From the NCBI GenBank assembly GCA_030765065.1, contig CM060985.1:6944001-7008000 (forward strand): a stretch of 64,000 nucleotides of DNA, given 5' to 3'. Origin of the DNA: Deroplatys truncata (lineage: Eukaryota; Arthropoda; Insecta; Mantodea; Mantidae). The notes beneath the pieces are model-generated. The model searched no databases. It was not told where the DNA came from and worked only from the letters and a program-made list of their open reading frames with translations. Below, one piece after another: positions 1 through 11,778 of this stretch; the stretch's first letter is position 1, and every line of letters starts with the position of its first letter. The position numbers and the translations under genes were made by a program.

Positions 1-815
1 GTTTTTGCTGAACATAAACGCAAGAACACTTCAGAAATCAGTCATGGGGAGAAAATGATAAACAGCCAAATTGCTAAAATCAGTACATAACCATGTAGAA
101 CAGAAATTATGGGAAAGAAGATAAGTTTTTAACGACGAATATGAATTTTGAAATTCCAAGAGACAGTAGTTTATTTACCAGGGAATGACAACAAGAATGT
201 TAAAACCTGACCAAGTCTTGTTTCCCATTCCCAGAACTGATAATTGTGAATGCTTACATTAACATTCTAGGTTATTGTGACGTCAGACGAGCACGTCAAA
301 GTTTCTGGAAACCATGAAAGTAACGCAATTCAGTGAGTAGCTTGAATTATTATTTATTCCACTTAGGAACCTAACAATCACTGTTCAGAATGCAATATTA
401 GTTAAATAAAAAAGTGAGTTTATGTTAGTAAAATTTATTAAATACTATCGGCACCATCCTCCAGGCATGCCACATCATCGTAATCACAGGTGAGGCGGGT
501 CTAGCCACACTCCACCAACAGTATATTTCTGGCCATGAATTAAAGGCAGCAAGTATACATATATGTCTGTCAAAGTTGCCAGTTGTAATCAAATTAAAAA
601 TCACAGCAAAATAAACTCAACAAAAGGTGTAACTGTATCATTTAAGTGTTAAAGTTACAGAACAAAAATAAAATGAGTTAGCGACAGCAGCTTTATAGAA
701 TGACAAACCATTAAGAAACCCAAAGCAATAATAATGGATATCTCCAAAATGGCTCATGCCAGAAAGAAAGGCATAACTCTGACATTTATTTCTTAAAATA
801 AATGTATTGTAACAA

Positions 816-816
<1 letters not shown>
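1..816. other. Non-coding AT-rich DNA
   Basis: No gene, RNA or terminal-repeat structure is recognisable. The stretch is AT-rich with stops in all frames. It may be intergenic, or part of a long MYBBP1A intron, since that gene runs leftward from 20.6 kb and its 3' end is not seen. Confidence 0.5.
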
Positions 817-872
<56 letters not shown>

Positions 873-873
873 T
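817..873. repeat. (AAT)n microsatellite
   Basis: About 18 uninterrupted copies of a TAA/AAT trinucleotide, followed by a short T run and A run. This is a simple sequence repeat with no coding context. Confidence 0.95.
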
Positions 874-1206
874 TTTAAAAAAAAAACATGATTATTACCA
901 CAGTAAACCTTAATGGAACAATAAATCATTTTTTCAAGGTTCTTTATATTAACCATCTTATTATTTTCTTTTTAGACAACATGGCCTAAAAGTAGAACTT
1001 CTAACACAGTGCACAGAGCTAAGAGCTCATTGTTTCAAGTCCAATCACTCTTTGTATTTGCACATGTTTAATAACTCAACTTGGTTTGACTAGGTTTTAC
1101 TTTTCATTATATCTTTTTACATGGTCAATTTCTGTTCACAATACAAATCATTAATTTATATGTTATATTTTTATCTAGTATAACCTGCACACAAAACAAT
1201 AATGGA

Positions 1207-1554
1207 GTGGAAGGAGAAGAGAAACACCACATAGCATGTAGATTCAAGGGACAACGATGGATTGGAAAATTGAGGAACCGGCAAGAAAGGAGATGTAGTC
1301 CTGAGTGCCGTAAAAAGGTTTGTACATTGCAAAACCAAAACAGCTACAGAAACATTAAATGGCAGAAATTATTAATTCAGAAGGAAGTGAACAAAAAATC
1401 CAGAAAGCAATATGATACAGCATTTAATCGCTTCATTGACTGGTGTAAAGCAAAACATGTTGAAAATAGTTTCACTGAAAATGAATGCAAGCGAATCAAC
1501 AACACATCTTGCCTTTTTAATGCCATTTCTCTTGTTTCAAGAAGCACGTTCTAA
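1207..1554 (+). pseudogene. Possible tyrosine-recombinase (Crypton-like) N-terminal fragment
   Basis: An open stretch of 115 codons from a GTG; no convincing ATG start. The middle part contains KSRKQYDTAFNRFIDWCKAK, which resembles the SAM-like core-binding helix found N-terminal to tyrosine recombinase domains in Crypton-like or domesticated insect elements. A Cys/His-containing segment precedes it. No catalytic R-H-R-Y domain follows; sequence after 1500 looks unrelated. If the resemblance is real this is a truncated mobile-element remnant. It rests on one motif and could be chance. Confidence 0.3.
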
Positions 1555-2344
1555 ATGTAATCTGTGTTAGTTTCAGGAATCAATATAATATTATCATTGT
1601 CTAAAAAAATAGTATATGCCACATGTGTTAAAAAAGGTTCTATTTTGCTCATAGGATTGCGAAACTCGGTCATTTCATTTCGCAAACATTCCTACTCGCA
1701 AAATAAAGTCCTACTTTTACCCCTTCTATCATAATATACCATTAAATTACTTACTAGCCTGAGTGTACAAAGCCTGACTGGCAGCGTACATAAGCTCAAC
1801 AACACAATAAATCAAAATCATCGTTATTTTTAGTAGAGTATTTGTGTTAACTTTTTCAATTGCCACATTGTGCTGTGCAAGCCATCTGAGCTTCCGTTAC
1901 CAATTTTAAATTTTCTTTTTGCAATATTTCTCAATATGAATGACATTGCTATCTCTACATGTGGGGTTTCAGTATGTGCTGTCTTTTCATCTTCAGAGTT
2001 TGACTTAATAAAAATGTTTCCTTTACTTAATATTAATACAATTCAGTAAATTTTGACGCACAGCACTTCCAGCCAGGAAGCATCATCTACAAGCCATGGC
2101 CGTAAGTCTAGGCTGCTGATGGAGATAACAATGTTCCACTAATAATTCAAGTTACAGATTAAAAAAACATTTTGAGTATTTAATATTTCAAAAGCAACAC
2201 TACTTTCACAAAAGAGAAGAACTCAAAACTCATGTTATTTTTGGAACCTGCAAATGCTTTGTGTTTTAAAGCTTTTATAATGGAGGATTTGTGGACTTTC
2301 TACAGTCAAAATGTAAGGTTACGTTTTTCCCTTTTCTGTGATTG
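1555..2344. other. Non-coding DNA, nothing recognised
   Basis: AT-rich, stops in all frames, no visible terminal repeats or tandem units. Confidence 0.5.
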
Positions 2345-2465
2345 TTTCCACATTTTTATTTTCTCTACCACTTGCTATAGAAGGTAGAGGAAATATTGTA
2401 TTCCACCCAAACATTCAAGATTCAGATTTCACCAGAAATGCAAGTTTCTGTATTTGACGTGTTAC
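2345..2465. repeat. Fragment of the dispersed repeat that forms the 63.2-64 kb palindrome
   Basis: The stretch containing TTCTCTACCACTTGCTATAG, ATTCCACCCAAA and GATTTCACCAGAAATGCA matches, with substitutions, the loop of the large palindrome at 63.53-63.63 kb. It shows the palindrome belongs to a dispersed repeat family rather than being a one-off. Confidence 0.6.
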
Positions 2466-2608
2466 TCTATTGGTTATTAGTGGGTATGTAAATTATTATC
2501 ATGAAAGGTTACTTTTGTATCTACTTCATTATATCGAGATGAAGCGCTGTATATAGATACAAAGGGAATATAACTTGTCCCTTGAGACAGCGTATCATGA
2601 GTGAATAG

Positions 2609-2966
2609 TGTGGCATTTGGTTGTGGTAATGTATGTATTCACTGTTGGTTATGGTAATGTTTGCTCGGGTGGTTCTTGGGTTGGTAACACAGACCAGAAT
2701 TAGGTCATGATAGTGGGGGAAAACCGGTTCTTCAGTAGCAAGCGTCTGTTGCTCGCTGTCTTGCAATATAGTGACAGTACAGTGCAGTTGGAACATGGGG
2801 GACTCGCTGTCGACAGCAAGACAGGTAATCTGTACTTATTCTTAATATATTCAGTCATCTAAGCTTTTAGCATGTGACTTCGGACCTCGTGTAGATTAAT
2901 GTTTGATCCTGTTTTCGGTACCTAGCTCTACCCCCCTTGAGTTAAATAAAATGTAGAGGTTACGAC
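2609..2966 (+). repeat. 5' LTR of gypsy copy A
   Basis: Aligns along its length to the 3' LTR at 7640. It lacks a ~100-bp internal block present in the 3' LTR between GTGACTT and CGGACCTCG. It carries an AATAAA near its end (about 2945) and ends in CA at 2966. Confidence 0.8.
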
Positions 2967-2969
2967 AAA

Positions 2970-2988
2970 TTGGCGTGAGTCGCCGGAT
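2970..2988 (+). promoter_or_regulatory. Probable primer-binding site of gypsy copy A
   Basis: TTGGCGTGAGTCGCCGG follows the LTR end by a few bases. A TGG start immediately after the LTR is typical of tRNA primer sites. The cognate tRNA was not identified. Confidence 0.45.
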
Positions 2989-4075
2989 ATTTTGAGATTT
3001 TGTAGTACAAAATTGTTTTTTCTTTTAGCTGAAATGTAGCGTGTTTGCTCCTCCACGTATTCGTTGGAACATGTAACTCCTTAGTTTTGCCTTAATGGTA
3101 AGGGTTTCTATTTGAAAATTGTGGTTTTATGTTCTAAAAGTCCCGTCTTTATATCTTTGTTTTGAGCTCACTTTAAAATTTTTCCATTGTTTTGCTGTTG
3201 GCAGTGCATCGGTAATTTTTGTCTTCATTTTCCCCTTACCATTACTTAAATGCTGTTTGTATGAGAAATTGTTTGCACTGTTCTTCTAAATTTCTTGTTG
3301 TTTTTGTAAATTGTGGAAAATTGAGTGATATTTGGTTGCTGGTGTTTCTGGGGATGCTGTTTTCTATGCTAATTGGTAATGTTTTTGGCAGCTTTTAATT
3401 CTATGTTGCAATGATTCTGATTTTCTACTCATTACTATATTTTTGGGTGCATTTTTCGTGCAACTTTCATGTACGCACGTGTGTTGAGTAATGTTGCACA
3501 ATCTTTGCGTGGTCTTGCAATTCATTAACAATTCTAGAATGTGAAGCAAATCTTTTGTGTGTTTGGTATATCACGTTGCGTGTGTGTGTATAAAAAGTGA
3601 GGTGCATCTATTTAAAAAAAAAAAAGGAATTCATATTTGTACATCGTACTCAGGTACGCACAAACTAAGAAGTGTATAGCATTTTCTGCTTTTCATGGAA
3701 TAATTTGAGCGCTAGTCACAGTAGGTGTGATTTATTTTTTTTTTTAACTTCCAGTTTGAGTTTCCTCGCTGAAGGCATCACTTTGCTACATTTTTTTTTC
3801 CTCATGTGTACACTCTGTTTTGAAATCTTGGACTTGTATTCAAGTGGCTTGCGTGTCAAGTCTTTGTAAGCAAGATTTGATGTAATCCCCTAATATTTCA
3901 CTGTGGGCGCTTAATTATAATATTACTGGTATTGGTTCTTAGCTGGCTATGTTTTAGTATTCCTAGTTACATTCGTGTGATGATATAAGTGCTTAGTTTG
4001 GTGTAATCTGTAATGTTGATCTTTCATATTTCTCTCATTTACTGGTTGAAGTTATCCTTGTTCTGTGCTGTCACA

Positions 4076-5064
4076 ATGCCTAAGCGACGTAGAAGTCTGA
4101 CGTGGTCATTGCTCCAGTTAGTGGGCATAGTAAGAAGAATCTATTTCTAGCACTAGTACTCCTGCTGTTACTCAATTGTTACCAGTAATGCCTAATCCAC
4201 CTGTTTCGGCGAGCACAATACAGTCAGCTGTGTGTCGACCGGGGTCATTGAACTCTCTTGTTTTGAGAATTCCAGTAAGTTATCAGCATATGAATTTCTT
4301 CAAAATTTTGAAATGGTCGCTGCTGCTAATGGTTGGTCTGATGAGATGAAATTGAAATAATGTTTTCCATGTTATTGGAAAGATACTGCTGCATTGTGGT
4401 TCCAAACTTTTCGCCACCGGCATCGTCGCCATGATAGGCTTTGCCTGACTTCGCAGTTTCTAAATGCTTCTCAGATGACTAACTAGAGTGATATTTTGGA
4501 AATGAAACTCAGACAGTTAGATGATCAGCCTGATGTGTTATCTCAGTTAGAACAAATTAAACACCTGCTTAAAGATCTTAAACCTCTATGTACAGGCATT
4601 GCTACCATTAAATCCTCAAACTGTTGACAAGGTGATACAAATAATTCAACGAGTTGACAAAGCACAATTTTATATGCAACACCGACAACATCTAGTGTCT
4701 GCCCAATCTCAGGCTGCAGTGTTTACACCATCTTCTTCTGTTTCATGATACATCTGTTCCTGTTACTTTTCCGGCTACTGGTCAGTATGCTCCTTCTCTT
4801 GGGGATGCACCTGTCACTCCCATGAAACAGCTGATTGATCGTGTGGAACAGTTATGTAACAAAGTTAACCAGTTTCAGTTACCACCTGCTGTACCATCTT
4901 CGCAGAGACCTTCACAGCTTCCACGATCATCTGACATGGAGCAGCGGGACTCATCTATCACCTGCTATAGATGCAACAGGCGAGGTCACCTGGCTCGTTT
5001 TGTCGCAGCCACCTTCCTCAGTCAAACAAACGACTGGCACCGAGCCTCATACGACGAGACGTAG
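4076..5064 (+). pseudogene. gypsy gag remnant with CCHC zinc knuckle
   Basis: Starts at ATGCCTAAGCGACG and is broken by several stops and frameshifts. A recognisable capsid-like stretch (FLQNFEMVAAANGWSDEMKL, then a TAALWFQTF motif) lies near 4290-4410. The nucleocapsid zinc knuckle at about 4963-5005 reads CYRCNRRGHLARF but then loses its last cysteine. Copy B has ARFCRS at this point, and copy A is one T short in the TTTT run, so a single-base deletion shifts frame. The protein would have packaged element RNA; this copy cannot encode it. Confidence 0.75.
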
Positions 5065-5099
5065 CGGCACCACCACTGCCCACAGCGCAGCTACACCTC

Positions 5100-5440
5100 A
5101 ACAGGATATGTCTACATTATCAGGTCAGATCTTACAAGTTTTTGGTCGTATTGCCCAGACGGAAGTTTCCATCTTGCTCGACACAGGAAGCGCAGTTAGT
5201 ATTGTAAATGCTGCCCATATTCTTGATCTCTCTACATTGAAACCCATAGAGATGTTGCTTCGAAGTTACTTGATGCACCTTACCACACTGCTTTGAAATT
5301 TCATATTAATGATGTTCTTTTTCAGGAAGATGTAAAAGATCTTTCTCATGATTTAATTTTAGGCAATGACTTTTTTACATGCTCATGGTGTTGTAATTGA
5401 CTATGCACAAAATTTGATAATTTTGAATTCTTCCGAGAGT
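5100..5440 (+). pseudogene. gypsy aspartic protease remnant
   Basis: The frame after the knuckle contains ILLDTGSAVSIVNAAHILD, the retropepsin active-site DTG context. It is nearly identical to the protease of copy B (43.47-44.3 kb). A frameshift near 5260 breaks it; the downstream conserved NDFLHAHGVVIDYA segment is in another frame. At about 5440 it ends abruptly at the internal deletion. Confidence 0.8.
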
Positions 5441-7629
5441 GTATATTACAAGAAATTTGAAAGTTGCACTGGTAAAAGAAACGAAAAAGTGAAACGACCT
5501 GTAAGTATGTACACATGGTGTGTACCAAAGTGTGCTATGTGTATTTCGAATGACTTAAAACTTTCACAATGAAGACAGGTATGCTAAATTTTTTTTTAAT
5601 GACCAATGCTTAATTAAGCTGTGATTTTCAGGAATGAAGTTTATGTTTTGCTAACTTGAAAGTTTGTCACCATTTTGGTTAACCAAAATTTTGGATTTTA
5701 CTTTTGGACATCAGAAATTATTTGGTTTGTTACGTTATGCTGCAGTGTAATTGTCTGATGTGCCTTGTGTGTTTAATTACCTTTGAGTTCCAGGAATGAT
5801 ATATGAAAGTGTTAATTTGGTAATGATTGAGCTTCGTTCTGTTGCATTTTTTTTTTTGGTTTGATTTTGTGTTTCATTATGATGCTGTGATCCTTCTTTG
5901 CAGAAGTTGTTGCATAAATTTGTGTATATGTGTGAGGTTATGTGAGTAGTATATGGAAGATTTGCCTCAGTGGGAGTGCCAAAGAGTAACCCCGATGGTG
6001 GCAGCGAGATGTGATGAGTTAACGTTCGCTTTGTGGGATAGCTACAATGTACCCTTGAAGTGTGAATGTTTGAGTTTTCAGGAGGGCTAACATGTACCTG
6101 GAAACTTGTGGTGATAAGTCGAGAGATGTTTTGCATATTGGTGTTGCTGAAATGTGCCCAGTATAGCGTGTGTGATGTGTTCACAAAAGAGAGTAAATGC
6201 AATGAATTGAATGCAATGAGTAATTTTTTTATTTTGAGTTTATGCAACAAGTGTTAATACCATCTATTTTCCAACTTCATCTTGATTCGGTTGATGTGGA
6301 TGCAACAGTGTAATGTTATGTGATTTGTTCAGTTTATGCCTATGTCAGGTATCTTTGATTTTGCAGCTAGTTGAATGAGATATGTTTATTTTCTCAGTAA
6401 TTACTGTGGATGATGATAGAAGTGATGATAATAGTGATCATAACAAGGAGGATAAAGATAGTAATGTGAAGGAGAAATTTGTGTTATTGCAAGTAAAGCA
6501 TGAATATTTGTAGTTTGATGCATGTAATGAGGTGTTTATTTTTCAAGTATGTAGCAATAGTAGTTTTGGGTAGTTATTAAACTGAGTGTTATGTATTATT
6601 TGAGCCATGGTTAGTATGAATGATTTTGTTTCATTGTCAAGTATGAATGAATGATAAGTGCACTTATTTATTTTATCTGTTAGTTGTACCAGCTGGTCAA
6701 ATTTAATATTGGGATCCCAAATGTTTTGCTATATTTGTGTTCTGTTATTATGTGTAGACTATGGATATAATTCACATAATATTTATGTATTCTGACCCTT
6801 TCATGTCTCTTTACTTTCATTCTTAAACATTTATTGTAAAATTTTGGCTTGTACCCCTATGCAAAATTCAGTTTTTATGTCAATGTGTAATCATTTTTTC
6901 TTTTTTTTATGTACTAAGTTTCAATGTTTGTAAATTTTTGCAAAATTTGTGGCATCTTCTGATTATATTCTCTTAAATGACATAGTATTTTTTCTTCTTC
7001 TCTGTATGATGTTTTGGGAGCACAAATTATACCTGTTTATTATTCCTGTTATAGTAATTTTGCTGGTTCGGGAGCTCGAGTGTCCAGAAGAGTGACCCCG
7101 CTGTACAGCGCCATACCAGAGGCTGCACATATATACACCATGGAGAGCTACTGCTAGTTAACTACACTGCATGTGGCAAAAGCAGCCACTGTTCTGGGGC
7201 AATCCAAGCCAGCAATTGCTACTCACGTCATCAGCATCGTGCAACAACAGTAACAACTCTGCGGCTGAAACTTCGTCGTTGTGGATGATGTGATAATTTC
7301 CCTCCACAAACAGTTAACGTCGAGACTTGGTGCAGTGTAATTGTGGCAGCAAGGTGTAATGTGTGCACTTAATTATACAAGACATCTTCAGGAATATCGT
7401 CGGTGGCACTTGAGACTCCATCATGTTCGTATTCGCTCCACATTAAATATATTAACAGGTATTTCCTTCTTCAACTTCTTCTTCGACAGACATTTCAGCT
7501 CTGTCTTATGTTTGTAAATATCCAAATATTGTTTTTTATATAATGTTGTAAAGTATGTCATTTTTTTTTTCTTGTTTCTGTAAAAAACAAAATCCTCCTT
7601 GCTTCGACGGGGATATCGATTTGGGTAGC
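5441..7629 (+). repeat. Post-integrase non-coding tail of gypsy copy A
   Basis: Collinear with the reverse complement of copy B from about 39.72 kb down to 38.55 kb. A shared block near 5960-6000 contains GAGTGCCAAAGAGTAACCCC. No env-like ORF with signal peptide or transmembrane segment is visible; open stretches here are short and not conserved in frame. The part from about 6.78 to 7.63 kb has no counterpart in copy B, which is truncated. Confidence 0.7.
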
Positions 7630-7639
7630 CAGGGGGAGA
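7630..7639 (+). promoter_or_regulatory. Polypurine tract of gypsy copy A
   Basis: AGGGGGAGA sits immediately 5' of the TG that starts the 3' LTR, the expected place for the plus-strand primer. Confidence 0.75.
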
Positions 7640-8089
7640 TGTGGCACTTGGTTGTGGAAATGTATGTATTAACTGTTGGTTATGGTAATGTTTTTTTGGA
7701 TGGTTCTTGTGTTGGTAACACAGACCGGAATTAGGTTATGATAGTGGGGGAAAACTGGTTCTTCAGTAGCAAGCGTCTGTTGCTTGTCTCTTGTAACGTA
7801 GTAACAGTACAGTGTGGTTGGAACATGGGAGACTCGCCGTCGACAGCAAGACAGGTAATCTGTACTTATTCTTAATATATTCAGTCATTTAAACTTTTAG
7901 CAAGTGACTTCTTCAAGTAGTTAGATCCTTCTATCCTTCCACATCATGGTTTAGATATATTTTTAAGTATTTTCAGGTATGTAAGAACTTAGTTCAGCTC
8001 GCCTCTGTCGGACCTCGTGTAGATTAATGTTTGATCCTGTTTTCGGTACTGTGCTCTACCCCCCTTTAGTTAAATAAAATGTAGAGGTT
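7640..8089 (+). repeat. 3' LTR of gypsy copy A
   Basis: About 450 bp. Retains the ~100-bp block (around 7911-8010) absent from the 5' LTR, and an AATAAA near 8073. Similarity to the 5' LTR stops after GTAGAGGTT at about 8089, so the last few bases are altered or replaced by the adjoining LINE. No clear target duplication is seen. Confidence 0.8.
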
Positions 8090-8099
8090 GTAACCTTAT

Positions 8100-8955
8100 T
8101 TTTGGATGGGTGTAGCACTGTCAGAGCTAGGAAGAGTAGGGAGAAAAGGTATAATAGTGCAAAGAATTTTGAAGTATTGGTATAGATGTTTAAATTTAGA
8201 AGATAGTAATATATTAAAAGAATGTACAGTTTCAAAAAGCTGTCTTAGGAGAAGAGTGTTGGTTAGGGGAGATGGGAAATGTCCTAAAAGAAATTGGCAT
8301 GAGGAATATTTTCCTATTAAATAAATATAATAACAGTGGGTTTTGGAAAGTGAGATTGAGGGTGGAAGATATCGAGAAACAAGAGATTTGGGCTAGTTTT
8401 GAGGATAAAAGATCATTGATCTTGTATAAATCAGTTAAAAGAAATTGGGGAAGGGAGAAGTATGAGATATATGCAATAAATTTGGTAGAATAGGTCTTGC
8501 GTGGATGCGCACAGGAGTAATATTTTTAAAAAGGAATGGATATAATTGTTTGGGGAGATGTATTATGTGTGATGAATCAGGTAGTACTTTTCATTGTCTA
8601 ATTGAATGTGAAAAGGTTAAAAGGTGGAGAGAGGTTATATGGAACAAAAAATGGGACAAGTTAAACAAAGAAGCAGTAGCATTAAGAATGTTGGGAAGCG
8701 CAAAAGTAGAAACAATTAAAATGATGGGGACATTTTTAGGCAACACAAGTGATAGGTGGATGAGGAGCTTAAGAAAGGTACAGCAGAACGGGCATAGTTT
8801 AGAAAGTGGAGAGATGGTATAGTAGCTTTATCCCATATATACAGCCTAGGGGCTAAATATGGGAGAGCTAGAAAACTGGTGCATTAGACATAAGTTTTAG
8901 ATGTAAGCTTTATTTGTATACTGTAATAATGCAGAAATAAATATTACATATTATT
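8100..8955 (+). pseudogene. LINE ORF2 C-terminal fragment
   Basis: Three overlapping frames (8106-8324, 8272-8493, 8505-8822) read together like the C-terminus of a non-LTR retrotransposon. There is a basic VLKYWYRCLNLE-type stretch, then CLGRCIMCDESGSTFHCLIE, a CxxC...H...C zinc-binding motif typical after RT/RNase H, then a charged tail. Two frameshifts separate the pieces. An AATAAA lies near 8935. The clade was not assigned. Confidence 0.55.
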
Positions 8956-8965
8956 TTTGAGTTTG

Positions 8966-9245
8966 CAATTACTTTGTTGTTATACAACAATAATCACAAT
9001 GATATAAACTCAGAGGGAAAGCTATTGGAGGATCCCAAAGAAATAGCTGAATGTTTCAACCTATACTATACAAATATGATTAGTAGCTCAGTAAAAAATA
9101 AACAACAAAGAAACCTAAGCAAATTTAAGAGTAAATTTTATAACACAAACACACTATTTTTAATACCTACAGACAAAATGAATTAGCTAAAATAACTGAC
9201 ATTGACCCTATAGAACATTGTAGCTTATTGTATGTTGCAAACGGG
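8966..9245 (+). pseudogene. LINE fragment upstream of RT domain
   Basis: Contains NSEGKLLEDPKEIAECFNLY, the usual linker between endonuclease and RT of Jockey/CR1-type LINEs. A one-base frameshift lies near 9177, after which the frame continues ELAKITDIDPIE. It is probably the 5' part of the same LINE whose RT begins at 11.78 kb, separated by later insertions. Confidence 0.55.
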
Positions 9246-9896
9246 AATTGAAGGTCTTTTTCCATATAAAAAATGTAAAATCGTTCACCATCAGTTAGAT
9301 AAATTAGGTTAGATTACAAAAGGCATAGCCATTTCCAAAAAAAAAAGATTTGCTTCTTTAAAACAAAAGGCTTTTCAGTAGGATTTGAAAGATCTTACTG
9401 GTGTGTTTGTGTGTAAATAGAGCACAACACACAGCATAGTTGTGAAGTATAAATAGGTTATTTTTGGTAACAAAGTATTACAGTATTGTTGCTAAATAGA
9501 GGACGTATTTTACACTAATTTCTGCATTGTGATTATCTTAATATACCTCACACTAGTTCATACTATAGGGTTAACTGCAGTAGTGTTACCATGGATAGCT
9601 GGCAGAGCGTGTGTTTTGTTATTAAACATGAAAAAAGCTTCACAACTTCAAGTACAAGTAACCATATGTTTCACAATAAATGTAGATGACTTAGACCTGT
9701 CATTTTTTCATGAATTTTCACAAATTTCTCGTTTTATCTTTATTTGTGTAATAAACACAAAAACTGGCATATTTTAGAAACTAGTTATAAAACTTATATG
9801 AGTAATCAACACAGTGGATTTTCTTTTTCAGCCATCAAAATTAATATCAATCCCGATTATGTCTGAATTTCAGAGTGTAGATAACAGGTTTGTTCC
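9246..9896. other. Non-coding DNA between LINE fragment and DNA element
   Basis: AT-rich; no motif, terminal repeat or recognisable coding found. Possibly an older insertion inside the LINE. Confidence 0.4.
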
Positions 9897-11643
9897 AACA
9901 TACGGTTCTGAACGGGTTCGGAACTAATCCCAACACATGCTAATGCACATGCACCAGTCCGGTACGCTCACAGAACTAATTCTGAATTCTGTGTGGTTGG
10001 AACACTACTTGAACCGTTCGCGTTCTGTCACGGTCAATCAGAAGACGATCAAATATCTACGTTTACAGCGTTGATGAATGAAATCAAACTCCGCCATACA
10101 CGTTCATCGTAAGCGTTTCTTTCATACTGATTCCAGTCCTAATATTCGAGCAAAAATAAATCGCGTTCGTTTATCGGCTTAAAGCCATTGATACTGAGTT
10201 ATTGCGAATAACAATTGTAATATATAGATATTATATTTAAACCAGAACCCGGAAAAAGTAATTTAACACAATTCCAATTTAACATTAGGTTTCCTGCTAC
10301 AGAAGCTTCTTAACACAATGTTTAATTTAAAACTCCAATACTCTGAGACAATGACACCCCACATAAATTCTATTCCGAACGTAATGCAAATAATACAAAA
10401 CTACATAGTACCAATGTATGCTTATGATCAGGGTTAGGATTTTTAGTTGCAAATTTCAGATGAAAAAAGGAAGGGAAAAGGTGCTCAAATAAGGTGAAAA
10501 AAGGCACAATAAGGTGCTGGTTTATTTAAGGGGATGCACAACTGAAATTGCCATTTTGTATACTATCCATTCAATTGGGCTGAAATTTTTATTTCTTTAT
10601 ATATAATTGTTTTGTGAATTATAACCCAGTCTTAATAATTCTCAGAACTGCGCGGTTGAGGTTATTGTCGTCTCTGCCTGCCCAGGCTTCGTCTCCACGC
10701 AAACAGATGACGTCTCTCACAGCAACAAACTCACATTCACGAACAGCAGGCTACTGATTCTGGTGGAATAGAATCACTCATTGTCAATTGCATTAGTGCG
10801 GGCTACTTTATAGCAGTAAAGTGAGAGAAAGAGGATTTCGTCGAACACACAATTATTTTCCATTGTTGCGGGTGTGCTTTAAATTCCCGCGCAGCGTTTA
10901 CTGAAAGAGATAGACTTACTATTCGCACGTACACAGCAAGCTAGGAGATGTTAATTGAAAGTTAAAGAATAAATTGGAATGAAACTTAAAAGAAAAAAGG
11001 GGATTATGGGCATGGTTGGGGGAAAATGGTATAAAGGTGCCAAAAAGGGGTAAAGGTCCCAAAATAACGGAATAATGTTTAAATGGAAATAATCCTCTTC
11101 TTCGGAAGTCGATGCATCATTAAAAAGATCACTGTCACCTTCTAAATCACTCATTATTGTTATCTTTGAACGCTGTTTTGCTCCCTGGCTTTGTTAGACG
11201 TTTGTTTTGTTCCTCAAGTATGTCGCCATACTACTCAACAGCGAGCAACTGCTTACCAAACACCTTTGCTATTCCGTATTGAGAAATAAACACGAATGGA
11301 GGAATAAATTACATATTCAAATTTATTTTCTACTGAATACAAAGAGTATGTCGCTTTTTCAATACTCTCTGTCAGGTTTGTTCCAAGCGATTAGAATCGA
11401 TTCTGAATTAACTGAGTATGCGCTGTAGACCATACAATCTGCGCATGTCTGGAATTTTCAGTTCCTATTCTTAATCACGAACCAATTTCACTCGTTCCGA
11501 ACTAGTTCCCAAATACGTTGGAACAGCAAACTGGAAATTCAGAATTGGTTCTGAACTGATTCTCTGTCGTGTTGGAACGCCACTTAGCTACTGCGCACAC
11601 TCAGATAATTCGGAATCGATTCTGAATCGTGTGGGAACAAACC
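9897..11643. mobile_element. Inverted-repeat DNA element, TAACA target duplication
   Basis: Begins GGTTTGTTCCAACA and ends with the complement TGTGGGAACAAACC. It is flanked on both sides by TAACA (9892-9896 and 11644-11648). The first and last ~250 bp are full of degenerate GTTCYGAAC / GATTCTGAAT sub-repeats, a typical transposase-binding subterminal pattern. A second GGTTTGTTCC at 11375 suggests nesting or an internal duplicate. A short - strand frame (about 11090-11154) reads MSDLEGDSDLFNDASTSEEE, an acidic N-terminus, but no transposase core is visible. The superfamily is undetermined. Confidence 0.65.
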
Positions 11644-11778
11644 TAACATGTGCAAAATTTGAATCAAGAGAGTAATGAAGTTAATGTTTAAAGCTAAAGG
11701 TTACCAGTTTTATAGATTCTATTTGAGCATCAAATGCAAACAATAAAACATTCTTTTCACACTATAATTTAGTAGCTA

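Larger units (their letters stand above)
2609..8089 (+). mobile_element. Ty3/gypsy retrotransposon copy A, internally deleted
   Basis: Two related LTRs begin TGTGGCA(T/C)TTGGTTGTGG at 2609 and 7640. A polypurine tract lies just before the 3' LTR and a primer-binding-type TGGCGTGAGTCGCC follows the 5' LTR. Between them are degenerate gag and protease remnants. Sequence then jumps at about 5440 from the end of the protease region to the region that follows integrase in the sister copy at 38.5-44.4 kb, so all of RT, RNase H and integrase are missing. The long non-coding tail (5.5-7.6 kb) is collinear with the reverse complement of 38.55-39.7 kb. The copy is non-autonomous and decayed. Confidence 0.85.

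Noticed and set aside
5777-6250. 157-codon - strand frame in gypsy copy A tail, and + strand frames at 38.7-39.6 kb, as an env-like gene
   Set aside because: No conserved frame between the two gypsy copies, no signal peptide or transmembrane pattern; similar sequence but different stops.
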